Positions 13,469 to 20,626 of a stretch of 20,626 nucleotides of DNA are shown here, piece after piece (the first letter of the stretch is position 1; each line of letters opens with the position of its first letter). The notes beneath the pieces were generated by a model that did no database searches, was not told the origin of the DNA, and saw only the letters and a list, made by a program, of their open reading frames with translations. Position numbers and translations under genes: made by a program. This DNA comes from Actinomycetales bacterium (GTDB lineage Bacteria; Actinomycetota; Actinomycetes; Actinomycetales; Actinomycetaceae), in NCBI GenBank assembly GCA_022838965.1, contig JALHDK010000032.1, positions 5,045-25,670 on the forward strand. Reading direction: 5' to 3'.

Positions 13469-14868
13469 GGCGCGAACTCCAGCACGGTCTCGGCGAGCGT
13501 CACGGTGCAGAACTGGTCGGTGGCCACGCGCCACGGCGGCGCCCCGTGCACCTCGCCCGTGACGGTGGTCTCGCGGCCGGTGAGCGGGAGGGTGAGATCC
13601 GCGAGGCGGATCGTGGTGCCCTCGGGCGCGGTCGCGACGGCGAGCCGGATCAGGGGCTCGGGCCGGGCCACCCAGCCGAAGACGCCGCGGGTCGCGGTGA
13701 GGGCGATGCGGACGGGGCCGGTCACCGGGACGTCGGCGCCCAGGTCGAACCACACGGCGCGGGGGCGCGCCGGGCCGGTGGCAGCCGGGAGTGCCTGGCG
13801 GGTGGCGGTGCGGTCGAGCACCCGCAGGGTGAGGTCGCACGCGGTGAGCGGCAGCCCGACGACCGCGACCCGGCGGAGGCGCAGCCCGGCGAGGGCGTCC
13901 GGGGGCAGCTCCCGGACGACGGGACTCTCCCGCACCGCCGGTCCAGCCGGTGCCACGGTCGCGGCGGGGACGGCGTCGGAGAGGGGGTGCAGGGCGAGCC
14001 CCGCGTGGGTCACGGTGATGGTGGTCCGGGTACGGGCGGGTGCCCGTCCCGGGTCGGGAGGCGGCAGGGCGATCTCGGCCGGCTCCCCCTCCACCTGAAC
14101 CTCGAGCCTCCCGGGGATCGCGCGCTCCAGCACGCCCGCCACGGAGAACGAGACGCGGGCGGCCCCCCGCCCGTCCACCCGGAGGACGACGGCGCCAGCC
14201 GGGTGCTCGGCGTGGGTGGCGAGGTAGCGTTCCAGGGCGGCGCGCACGTCCACGGTGACCGGGCCCCGGAGCGGACCGGTCAGGGCGTGGAGTTCGGCGC
14301 CGTCGGGTCCGAAGACATGCAGACCCACCGGGCCCGGGGCGGCGAGCACGCGGACGTCCCCGCAGGAGAGGGGCTGGGGGGTGAAGTCCTCGGGTGCCTC
14401 CCCGGCGCACAGGGTGACCTGGAACCGGCCGCCGGGCAGGTCCGGGAGGGTGAGCCGGGAGCCGCTGAGGGAGGCCCCGGTGAGCAGGGCGGGGCGCATT
14501 CCCTTCGCCGGCAGCGGGGGGAATGCGGCGACGGGCGCCTGCACCTGCCCGCCCACCACGGGGCGGACCACCAGGCGATGGGCCCCGAGACTGCCGGGGC
14601 CGTCGATCGGGACGTCCCTCGTGCCCTCGTGCCTTGTGAGCCGGGGGATCACCAGGGCGCGGGTCGGGGCGCCGGGCTCCGGGCTGGACACGTCGATGAC
14701 CTGCTGCTTCGACCGGGCGGCGGCTCCGACGCCGAGATCGCGACCGCCACCGGCGGTCTCCGGCGTCACGGTCACGGTCGCGCTGGTCACCCGGGCGCCG
14801 GTCGCGCCGGGGACGCCCCGCCACGCGACGGGCAGGGTGTGGTCACCGGGACCCAGCTGGACCGTCAT
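13465..14868 (-). CDS. Unknown beta-rich protein of the tail-like cluster
   Basis: 467 residues, coupled to both neighbours by ATGA overlaps (14865-14868 and 13465-13468). I do not recognise a family. Predicted character is almost all beta: strand-like segments with Thr/Val alternation (RVTSATVTVTPE), several Pro/Gly turns and few helices. The middle contains VDVRAALERYLATHAEHPAG, one of the few helical segments, followed by VVLRVDGRGAARVSFSVAG, reminiscent of carbohydrate-binding or Ig-like sandwiches. Two halves may be related (both end in beta-hairpin-like runs ahead of Pro-rich linkers). There is no signal peptide, membrane segment or catalytic motif. From position it should be a fibre, adaptor or chaperone part of the particle; this is inference from context only. 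Confidence 0.82.
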   Translation of the reverse strand: MTVQLGPGDHTLPVAWRGVPGATGARVTSATVTVTPETAGGGRDLGVGAAARSKQQVIDVSSPEPGAPTRALVIPRLTRHEGTRDVPIDGPGSLGAHRLVVRPVVGGQVQAPVAAFPPLPAKGMRPALLTGASLSGSRLTLPDLPGGRFQVTLCAGEAPEDFTPQPLSCGDVRVLAAPGPVGLHVFGPDGAELHALTGPLRGPVTVDVRAALERYLATHAEHPAGAVVLRVDGRGAARVSFSVAGVLERAIPGRLEVQVEGEPAEIALPPPDPGRAPARTRTTITVTHAGLALHPLSDAVPAATVAPAGPAVRESPVVRELPPDALAGLRLRRVAVVGLPLTACDLTLRVLDRTATRQALPAATGPARPRAVWFDLGADVPVTGPVRIALTATRGVFGWVARPEPLIRLAVATAPEGTTIRLADLTLPLTGRETTVTGEVHGAPPWRVATDQFCTVTLAETVLEFAP

Positions 14869-15740
14869 GGCGCCACCACCAGGTCGAACCGGGCGAGTTC
14901 GACACCGACACGCTCGGCGCCGTCGTCGTCCCGCGCGTGGGCGTGGACGAGCAGGGTGTCGGTCACGGGACCGGCGGGCGGGGTGTACCTCGCGACCCCC
15001 TCGCCCGCGGTGAGGTCGGCGAGGACGTGGCCGTCGGGTCCCGCCCGATCCCCGGACAGGACCCCGGCCCCGGGACCACCGTCCGGGGCGACCAGGCGCA
15101 GCGCGAGCGCGCTCACGGGCAGGGGTGAGCTGGTCCCGCCCTCCACCCGGACCCCGGCGGTGCCGACACCGAGCCGCAGGTCCACGGTGCCTCCGCCCGC
15201 CACCAGCGCGTCCGCGAGGGTGAGGAGGATGGGCAGGCGGTACTCGCGGACCAGCGCGGCCGTGATCGCCCGCCCGGCCTCGCCGGCCACGCCCACGGGC
15301 CAGAACCAGCCCTCGGCACGGACCGTCAGGGCGGCGGCGTCGCCAGGGGCGAGGCGCAGGGAGTCGAGGAGGAAGCCCGGGTCGCCGGCCGCGCGGAGAG
15401 CGGCGCCGGAGCGGAGGTCCGGGCCGTCCAGTTCGTGAAGGAGGGCGTCGACGGCGCGCAGCCCCTCGAGCCGCCCCTCCCCCGGGCCGGGGGTCACCTC
15501 CATCGTCACGGTGACGGCGAGGCGGAGGACGCGGCGGCGCTGGGGGCTGCCGGGGACCACCTCCGGGCGGGTCGAGGCGAGATCGGGGTCGAGGGGTTCG
15601 ATCGCGGTGACGCCGAGCCGGATCACCGGCCCGGCCCCGGCGGGTCCGGGGCCGTCGCGGCGCGCCACGCGGCCGCGGAGGGGCGGTGGCACGCGGGAGG
15701 ACAGCACCTCCGCCAGCCGCGTCTCGAACTCGCTCAGCAT
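14865..15740 (-). CDS. Ig-like domain protein of the tail-like cluster
   Basis: 291 residues starting MLSEFETRLAEVL. The N-terminal half alternates strands and one helix (RAVDALLHEL) and ends in an aromatic segment ALTVRAEGWFWPVG. That layout loosely resembles DUF4255/Pvc16-type tail-completion proteins, but I see no diagnostic motif. The second half is a clear Ig/Big-like sandwich: VSALALRLVAPDGG, GHVLADLTAGEGVARYTPPA, TDTLLVHAHARDD. The GVARYTPP pattern is typical of bacterial Ig-like domains. It begins 3 nt after the coiled-coil gene with no Shine-Dalgarno of its own, so it depends on translational coupling. A structural role in cap, adaptor or fibre is inferred from the cluster. Confidence 0.82.
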   Translation of the reverse strand: MLSEFETRLAEVLSSRVPPPLRGRVARRDGPGPAGAGPVIRLGVTAIEPLDPDLASTRPEVVPGSPQRRRVLRLAVTVTMEVTPGPGEGRLEGLRAVDALLHELDGPDLRSGAALRAAGDPGFLLDSLRLAPGDAAALTVRAEGWFWPVGVAGEAGRAITAALVREYRLPILLTLADALVAGGGTVDLRLGVGTAGVRVEGGTSSPLPVSALALRLVAPDGGPGAGVLSGDRAGPDGHVLADLTAGEGVARYTPPAGPVTDTLLVHAHARDDDGAERVGVELARFDLVVAP

Positions 15741-15743
15741 CGG

Positions 15744-17477
15744 TCAGCCGTTCGGCCGGCGGATGATGCCGTCGATGGGCCGCACCGGGCGGAGCTCCCC
15801 GATCCGGCCGTCCACGATGCGGGTCAGCTCGGGCTTGAACGCCTCGAACTGCTCCTTCACCAGCCGTGGCAGGTCGGCGGTGACCCGGGTGACCTCCGCG
15901 GCCACCAGGCCGCTGATCTGGTGGCGCAGGCCGGCCACCTCCTGCGCGAGGCTGTCGCGCACCCCGGCGAGGGTGGCCTCGATCTCCTGGCGGATCACCG
16001 ACTGGACGTCGGTGCGGATGGACGTGGAGAGCACCTGCACCTCGGTGGCGGCCTGCTGTCGCGCCACGCCCGCGAGGGTGGTGGCGAGGTCGCGGCGGGC
16101 GGCCTCGACCGCCGTCGCGAGCTCGGTCCGCATGATGGTGCGGGCGCCGTCCACCTCGGCGGTGATCCGGGCCGGCAGGCCGGACTCCACGCCGTCGATC
16201 CGCCGCGCGAGGTCCGCCCGCAGGTCCGCGCGGGCCTTGGCCTCCCCGCGGAGGGCCTCCTCGGTGCGGGTGCGGTCGGCGAGCTGGGCGGTCTCGAACA
16301 CGGACACGCGCGTGTCTATGACCCGGATGCCCGATTCGAGCTTCTTCAGCCGCTCCTCCACGCTCTCCAGGAGCCGCGGGACGCGGGCCTCGAGTTCGGC
16401 GGACACCATCCCGCCGAGACGGTCGGCGAAGCGCGAGAGTTCCCCGGACAGGCGGGCGTTGGTGGCCTCGAGCTGCTCCTTCAGGAGGGCGCGAAGTTCC
16501 TGCCGCACGGCGGTGTCACCCTCGGCCAGCGCCGTCCGGAACTCGTCGCGAGCCGTGGCGAGAACCCGATCGCCGAGGTCCGCGGTGGCGCGCGCCACTG
16601 CGGTGGCGATCGCCGGCTCGATGCCGCGCAGGCCGGAGGCGAGTTCCCCCCGCAGTGTTCCCGCGAGGGAGTCCACCTGCGCGAGTGCGGCCTCCCTGCC
16701 GGCGAGGCGGGCCGCGTCGAGGAGGGCGTCCCGATCGACCGCGCCGCGGTCGAGGATGTCCTTTCGCAGGTCCGCGAGCGAGGTCTTCAGGGTCTCCGCC
16801 GTGACGAGCGAGGCGGCGAGCTCGGTGAGCCGCCGGTCGAACTCCCCGGCGTCGAGCAGGGTGCCGTCGCTGCGGGTGAGCCGCGCCCGCAGCTTCTCGA
16901 CCTCCGCGACGCGGGCGACGAGCGCGGCGGCGTCGAGGGGCACCCCATTGACCTCGAGTCGCGCGCCGACGTCCACCGCGCGGGCAACGTCCTTCTCGAG
17001 GGAGCGCAGGGTGGTGCGCAGATCCGCGATGTCGGCGCGGGAGTCGGCCGCTCCGAGCACCTTCCGGTCGAGGCGGGCGAGGTCGGCCTGCCGGAGTTCC
17101 AGCTGGGTGCCGACGTCGGCCACCCGCAGCCTCACCTCCCCGAGAGCGGAGTCGGCACGGTCGAGCCGGTCGCGCAGGCCGGTGAGGTCCCGACGGATCT
17201 TGCGGAGGTCCGAATCGGTCGCCGGGTTCCTGCCGTCGGAGACCAGGGCCCGCAACCGGGGATCGAGCCAGCCGACGGTGACCTGGTCGGGGTGCTCGTG
17301 CTGCGGGACCACCCCCGGCTGATCGGTGGTGAGAGCGGCGCGCGTCACCTCGACCAGGGCGCCCACGACGGCGTTCCAGTCCTCGGCCTCGATCAGCTCG
17401 CCGCGCCGCTTGCGTGCGAGGGGCAGCAGCTGCTCCACGAGCGCCCGGAGGCGTTCCAGTTCGGCGACGGTCGGCAT
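15744..17477 (-). CDS. Long coiled-coil protein with AEDWN/HxHP module (fibre-like)
   Basis: 577 residues from an ATG at 17477, four bases after the upstream stop; the open frame to 17738 overlaps that gene and is not used. The N-terminal helix (MPTVAELERLRALVEQLLPL) leads into GELIEAEDWNAVVGAL (26-41) and PQHEHPDQ (58-65), a module shared with the upstream gene product. From about residue 90 to 560 it is continuous heptad-like helix, rich in Leu, Arg, Asp, Glu and Ala with almost no Pro or aromatics, for example RTRTEEALRGEAKARADLRA. It ends in IIRRPNG. Long coiled coils with HxH motifs occur in trimeric phage fibres and spikes, so a trimeric fibre or rod is a reasonable inference. No receptor-binding tip domain is seen. 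Confidence 0.84.
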   Translation of the reverse strand: MPTVAELERLRALVEQLLPLARKRRGELIEAEDWNAVVGALVEVTRAALTTDQPGVVPQHEHPDQVTVGWLDPRLRALVSDGRNPATDSDLRKIRRDLTGLRDRLDRADSALGEVRLRVADVGTQLELRQADLARLDRKVLGAADSRADIADLRTTLRSLEKDVARAVDVGARLEVNGVPLDAAALVARVAEVEKLRARLTRSDGTLLDAGEFDRRLTELAASLVTAETLKTSLADLRKDILDRGAVDRDALLDAARLAGREAALAQVDSLAGTLRGELASGLRGIEPAIATAVARATADLGDRVLATARDEFRTALAEGDTAVRQELRALLKEQLEATNARLSGELSRFADRLGGMVSAELEARVPRLLESVEERLKKLESGIRVIDTRVSVFETAQLADRTRTEEALRGEAKARADLRADLARRIDGVESGLPARITAEVDGARTIMRTELATAVEAARRDLATTLAGVARQQAATEVQVLSTSIRTDVQSVIRQEIEATLAGVRDSLAQEVAGLRHQISGLVAAEVTRVTADLPRLVKEQFEAFKPELTRIVDGRIGELRPVRPIDGIIRRPNG

Positions 17478-17481
17478 CAGG

Positions 17482-18429
17482 TCACCCCAGGACCTTGCGG
17501 AGCGGGGTGCCGGCCCGGGCAGCCGTCTGCCGGTAGAGCTGCAGCTCCTGCTCCGGCTTGGTCTGCCCGCCGGCGCTGGCGAAGCCCTCGAGGACCTGCA
17601 GCACGCCGGAGACCTCGGGGAGGGCGAGAAACTCGTCCGGTTCCCCCTGCTGGTTCGCGAGTTCGAGGATCTCGCGGGTGAGCGCGCTGCCGTGGCTGGC
17701 CATCCGGTTCGCCCACGCGCTGGTGGGTGCCTGGGCACTGCCTTCGAGGTCGCCGATCCGTGAACCGATGCGCTCCCGGACGGCGGAACTGGCGCCGGCG
17801 CGGTCGAGGACGTGATCGAGCCGCTTGCGGAGGTTCTCGCTCTCCAGTTCGCGCCGCAACTCCAGCAGGCTCTTCCCGAAGGACTCGGTGAATCGCAGGA
17901 TGTTGCCCTGCACCTCGGCGATCTTGTCCGCGATCTCCGGGTGGTCGTGACCCTGGGGCGACACCAGGCGGGTCAGCTCGCCGACCGAGCGGGCGAGGTC
18001 CGCGACCGCCCCCACCAGCACGTTCCAGTCCTCGGCGCGGATCACCTCCCCGGGAGACTTGCCGCCCACCGGATCGAGGGTGCGGACCACTGTCGCGGCG
18101 GTCTGCTGGATGGGGCCGAGGTCGGCGTCCGGGATGTCGCGGATGGGGGTGTCCCGGAACAGGTCGGGCCGCACGAGGACGGGGATCCTGGTCGGCATGG
18201 GCTGCGGGAAGAGCCGCACCACCCGCCGGTCGATGGCGTTCACCAGGTTGGGGTGGCGGACGGTCAGCTCCCAGTTGCCCGGGTCCAGGTCCCGCACGAG
18301 GAGGGAGCCGTCCAGGAACGGGCGGCGCTCCACCTTCTGCCCGGTCGCCTGGTTGACGAGTTCGACGACGGCGTCCCGGTTGGCCGCCGGGTAGCCCTCC
18401 AGCCGGATGTCGAAGGATGCCTTGGCCAT
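17482..18429 (-). CDS. Tail-cluster protein with beta-sandwich N-terminus and AEDWN/HDHP module
   Basis: 315 residues from ATG 18429 (GAGGAG upstream; the GTG one codon earlier is too close to it). The first 90 residues look like a carboxypeptidase-regulatory-like beta sandwich: FDIRLEGYPAANRDAVVELV, GSLLVRDLDPGNWELTVRHP. A linker holds GEVIRAEDWNVLVGAVADLA (127-146) and SPQGHDHPE (157-165), the same order as in the next gene. The C-terminal half is helical: FTESFGKSLLELRRELESEN, then a bundle-like region with Leu/Ala spacing. It probably pairs with the downstream coiled-coil protein, because they share the module and are 4 nt apart. I suggest a fibre-base or adaptor role by context; no enzymatic motif is seen. 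Confidence 0.84.
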   Translation of the reverse strand: MAKASFDIRLEGYPAANRDAVVELVNQATGQKVERRPFLDGSLLVRDLDPGNWELTVRHPNLVNAIDRRVVRLFPQPMPTRIPVLVRPDLFRDTPIRDIPDADLGPIQQTAATVVRTLDPVGGKSPGEVIRAEDWNVLVGAVADLARSVGELTRLVSPQGHDHPEIADKIAEVQGNILRFTESFGKSLLELRRELESENLRKRLDHVLDRAGASSAVRERIGSRIGDLEGSAQAPTSAWANRMASHGSALTREILELANQQGEPDEFLALPEVSGVLQVLEGFASAGGQTKPEQELQLYRQTAARAGTPLRKVLG

Positions 18430-18442
18430 CACGCGTCTCCTC

Positions 18443-18940
18443 TCACACGAGCCACTGCAGGTCGCCGAACGGGAAGTCGACGTCCCAGAACAAGGTCAGT
18501 TCGTGGTCGGCGCCCTTCTCGATCGGGGCGAAGACCACGCGGTTGTAGAGCACCGTGCCGTTGTCGCTGACGGACATCAGGCCGGCCTCCCGGATCGCCC
18601 CCACCGCCGCCGCCGCGGGCAGCGTGCCGCGCACCCGGACCCGGACCACCCTCCGCTCCGGGATGGTCGTCGTCGTGAACGCGGTGGCGGGCAGGGCGGC
18701 GGTGGTCTCCCCGGCCAGGGGGGCGCCGTTCGCGTCGTCATTGGTGAGGGCGGTGATCGTGACGTCGTCGGCGTCGGCGTCGGACGTGCCCACGGCCATG
18801 TGCGTGACCGGACGGCCGCTGCCGCTGAACAGGGCCGCAATGAGCTGTGCGCCCGAGGCCATCACGGTGTTGTGGGCGTGCCGCTCGGCGAGCACACGGC
18901 CGGCGGCGTCGGTGAGCTGCACGTGCAGCAGGGCTCTCAT
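18443..18940 (-). CDS. Small virion/tail-fibre-type protein
   Basis: 165 residues starting MRALLHVQLTDAAG, with GGAGG six bases before the ATG. The pattern is that of phage tail structural proteins: an N-terminal strand pair, VTHMAVGTSDADADD (a loop seen in virion proteins with the form HxxxGTG), a beta-rich middle, and a C-terminus with IREAGLMSVSDNGTVLYNRV followed by VVFAPIEKGADHELTLFWDV. That end (LYNRVVF.P..KG..HELTLFW) resembles proteins of tail-like clusters and phage tail fibre proximal segments. It sits 12 nt after the tail protein gene and 13 nt before the next, in one operon. Its exact role is not certain. Confidence 0.82.
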   Translation of the reverse strand: MRALLHVQLTDAAGRVLAERHAHNTVMASGAQLIAALFSGSGRPVTHMAVGTSDADADDVTITALTNDDANGAPLAGETTAALPATAFTTTTIPERRVVRVRVRGTLPAAAAVGAIREAGLMSVSDNGTVLYNRVVFAPIEKGADHELTLFWDVDFPFGDLQWLV

Positions 18941-18952
18941 GGCGGGCCTCCG

Positions 18953-20242
18953 TCAGGTCAGGGTCGAGTCGTCGAAGCGGGTGACGCCGAAGGTGCCGCT
19001 GGCGTCGGTGAGGTGGTCGGCGCCGGTGGGCCCGACGTCGCGCAGCACCCGGGGGAACACGGCGGCGAGCCGGTCCCGGCTCGCCTGCCGTTCCGGCAGG
19101 GCGTCCAGCTGCACGGTGGTGGCCACGCCGGCGGCGGCGGCGCGGGCGACGGCGGTGTCCAGTCCGGTGCCGAGACGGTCCCGGGCGGCGACGGCGGCCT
19201 CCGTCCCGCCGGCGCGGGCGAGCAACGCCCAGGCGGGCAGGTGCACCTCGAAGGTGGCCGGGGCGGCCTCGGCCCACAGCAGGGTGGCGCTGACCGCCGG
19301 CGGCTGGGCGAACAGGGCGCCGTCGAATCCGGTGACGTCGAACCGGCCGGTTCGCAGGGTGTCGCCCGCGAGGGCCAGGAGGTAGCGGTCGAGGCCGGGC
19401 GTGTCGAAGTGGGCGAGGGGGAGGAACCACAGGTCGTTCTCGCCGCGGGCGAGGTGCATCGCCTGGGGGTGCGGCGACCGCTGCCCGGGACCGGCGGTGG
19501 TGGCGAGGAGGGCGGGGTAGGTGTCGAGGCGGCCGCTGACATCCGTGCCGTCAAGTTCGGCGTACAGCCGGGTGCGGTCGTCGCCGCGGGGTGCGATCAC
19601 CAGGACCTGCCCGAGCCCGATCCGGCCCCGATAGACCACGGCCTCGCCGGTGGTGCGGTTGGCGAGGAAGGGCGCGAACTCCGCCCCGCGCTCGGTGCCG
19701 GTCAGGACCACCGCCCACGGGGCTGGGTCGATCCCGCCATTCGTGACGGTCAGGCGGGCGAGCGGTTCGAGGGCGCCGGTGGCGGGCAGGCGGGCGGTGC
19801 GCAGGCGGAGCGGGTTCTCGTGCAGTGCGGCGGCGGCACCGGGCCGGGGTCCACCGGCGTCAGCCCACGCGTCGATCGGGGGGACCATGCGCACACCGGC
19901 GGCGCGCTGGAAGCCCTGCGTGTACGTGTCCACGAGCACGCGCACCGCCTCCCGGGTGACGGACCCGGCACGCAACACGCCGTCCCGCAGGGCGTGGACC
20001 CAGGCGCGGAACTCGCGGAGGTCGGCGTGGAACTCCTCGGGGGCGATGTCGAGGAGGGCGGCGAGGGCGGCAGCCTCCGCGTCGTCGGGTGTGACGTCAA
20101 ACCAGTGGGCGCGCTGCACGGTCAGGGCGGCCTCGTCCAGCATGTCGAGCTGCAGGCCCCAGTTCGCGGCCAGCCCCGCGACGAGCTCGCCCTCGCGGTA
20201 GAGGTGGGGCAGGTGGGCGGTGATCGCGGCGTGCCGGGGCAT
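18953..20242 (-). CDS. Phage tail protein (P2 gpI-like N-terminus, Dit-like middle)
   Basis: 429 residues from ATG 20242; the start overlaps the upstream stop by one base (TGATG) and has GAGGGG upstream. The N-terminus ITAHLPHLYREGELVAGLAA (7-26) and LQLDMLDEAALTVQRAHWFD (30-49) matches the tail-protein type that follows baseplate J genes. A helical region runs to about 120. The middle (about 160-245) reads ARLTVTNGG...VVLTG...PFLANRTTGEAVVYRGRI...GQVLVIAPRG, a pattern like the C-terminal domain of distal tail (Dit) proteins. The end FGVTRFDDSTLT is typical for this protein type. It should form part of the baseplate periphery or fibre attachment. The gene order J-like then gpI-like is as in P2-type and contractile-injection clusters. 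Confidence 0.83.
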   Translation of the reverse strand: MPRHAAITAHLPHLYREGELVAGLAANWGLQLDMLDEAALTVQRAHWFDVTPDDAEAAALAALLDIAPEEFHADLREFRAWVHALRDGVLRAGSVTREAVRVLVDTYTQGFQRAAGVRMVPPIDAWADAGGPRPGAAAALHENPLRLRTARLPATGALEPLARLTVTNGGIDPAPWAVVLTGTERGAEFAPFLANRTTGEAVVYRGRIGLGQVLVIAPRGDDRTRLYAELDGTDVSGRLDTYPALLATTAGPGQRSPHPQAMHLARGENDLWFLPLAHFDTPGLDRYLLALAGDTLRTGRFDVTGFDGALFAQPPAVSATLLWAEAAPATFEVHLPAWALLARAGGTEAAVAARDRLGTGLDTAVARAAAAGVATTVQLDALPERQASRDRLAAVFPRVLRDVGPTGADHLTDASGTFGVTRFDDSTLT

Positions 20243-20626
20243 CACACACCCCCCTCGCGGATGTCGACGACGGTGCCGCGCAGCCTGACGCGGTCGGCGG
20301 CGGCGAGGGGGTGGCTGCCCACGCCGTCGGAGAGCTGCAGGAAGCGTCCGGCGGCCTCGACGGTGACCGCGGTCTCGGCGCGCAGCAACTGGTAGCGGGT
20401 GTCGTCGCGGACCGCGGCGAGCAGTCCGTCCACGGTGATCGACTCTCCGGGTCGGAGGCCCTGGGCCCACGAGGTGGTGGCGGCGGTGAGCGCCGCGGTG
20501 GCTGCCGCCGCGCTGACGCCGGCGAGGAGCCGCACGGGCAGGTGCACGTCGACGGCGACCTCCCCGCCCGCGGCCCCGGCCTCGGCGGACACCTGGAACG
20601 TGAAGGGGCGTTCCGGGCGCAGGAGC
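20242..20626 (-). CDS. Baseplate J-like protein, C-terminal part (N-terminus beyond window)
   Basis: The frame is open to the right edge (LLRPERPFTFQ and on, 127 residues visible), so the real start lies outside; the GTG at 20592 is internal. The visible part fits the C-terminal domain of baseplate J/gp47-type proteins: a beta strand (GEVAVDVHLPVRLL), a helix ending LRPGESITVDGLLAAVRDDT, then strands with LQLSDGVGSHPLAAADRVRL. It ends GTVVDIREGGV and overlaps the next start by one base. In contractile tails J forms wedge arms that attach fibres. Its downstream neighbour looks gpI-like, which supports the call, but the assignment rests on a fragment. Confidence 0.6.
   Translation of the reverse strand, partial: LLRPERPFTFQVSAEAGAAGGEVAVDVHLPVRLLAGVSAAAATAALTAATTSWAQGLRPGESITVDGLLAAVRDDTRYQLLRAETAVTVEAAGRFLQLSDGVGSHPLAAADRVRLRGTVVDIREGGV

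Noticed and set aside
9399..13562. 1387-codon plus-strand open frame
   Set aside because: It runs antisense to the helical protein and the start of the Rhs-like gene. The translation is Ser/Ala/Arg-rich low-complexity, a typical shadow frame in GC-rich coding DNA.
13469..14824. Upstream extension of the helical protein frame
   Set aside because: The extension is Arg/Gly/Pro-rich and overlaps the beta-rich gene wholly. The ATG at 13468 has a ribosome site and an ATGA overlap.
15435..17681. 748-codon plus-strand open frame
   Set aside because: Antisense shadow of the coiled-coil gene. Its Gly/Glu/His-rich translation has no recognisable motif, and the minus-strand gene has clear motifs and gene-to-gene coupling.
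18407..20395. 662-codon plus-strand open frame
   Set aside because: Antisense to four well-supported tail genes; Gly/Val/Glu-rich shadow translation.
1..20626. CRISPR arrays, tRNA genes, transposases, integrases
   Set aside because: I looked for regularly spaced direct repeats, tRNA-like cloverleafs and transposase or integrase motifs in either strand and found none.

Overview
The window is very GC-rich with strong G/C bias at third codon positions and dense, overlapping minus-strand genes. This fits a high-GC actinobacterium; the sequence does not let me name the genus. Every convincing gene is on the minus strand, so transcription runs from high to low coordinates. There are no rRNA, tRNA, CRISPR or transposase genes. 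No gene-free stretch exceeds 300 bases; the longest are 3708-3979 (terminator and upstream region of a DinB gene) and 4148-4351 (nothing convincing seen).

Right part (20626 to 4352): nine consecutive co-directional genes, spaced -4 to +13 nt and several translationally coupled by ATGA or TGATG overlaps. The first is the C-terminus of a baseplate J-like protein that runs off the window. Then come a tail protein with a LPHLYR N-terminus and a Dit-like beta domain, a small virion/tail-type protein, two proteins sharing an AEDWN...PQxHxHP module (the second a long coiled coil), an Ig-like protein, an all-beta unknown, a 1080-residue all-helical protein with 22-24-residue repeats, and a giant Rhs-like protein with a HELEH zinc-protease motif. 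I read this as the baseplate-distal, fibre and cargo end of a phage-tail-like or contractile-injection-type particle. The sheath, tube, ATPase and rest of the baseplate would lie beyond the right edge, so that class is inferred. The Rhs/protease gene has an apparent +1 frameshift in a G5 run (5678-5682). The continuous frame ends at 5394, while the natural C-terminus is encoded in another frame down to 4352.

Middle (4147 to 2190): a 55-codon gene followed closely by a perfect 13-bp hairpin terminator, then a DinB-superfamily gene and a bacterial poly(ADP-ribose) glycohydrolase/macrodomain (TIGR02452-type) gene.

Left part (2136 to 1): a compact redox operon with an atypical thioredoxin (CCGRMGPMC instead of WCGPC), a thioredoxin reductase-like flavoprotein that keeps its CATC centre but lacks the HRRxxxR NADPH signature, and an ArsR-family regulator. 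A perfect inverted repeat lies just upstream and is a good candidate operator. The window ends in the N-terminal part of an exported DUF2202 ferritin-like protein. The thioredoxin pair looks compositionally different from its neighbours and may have been acquired horizontally with its regulator.
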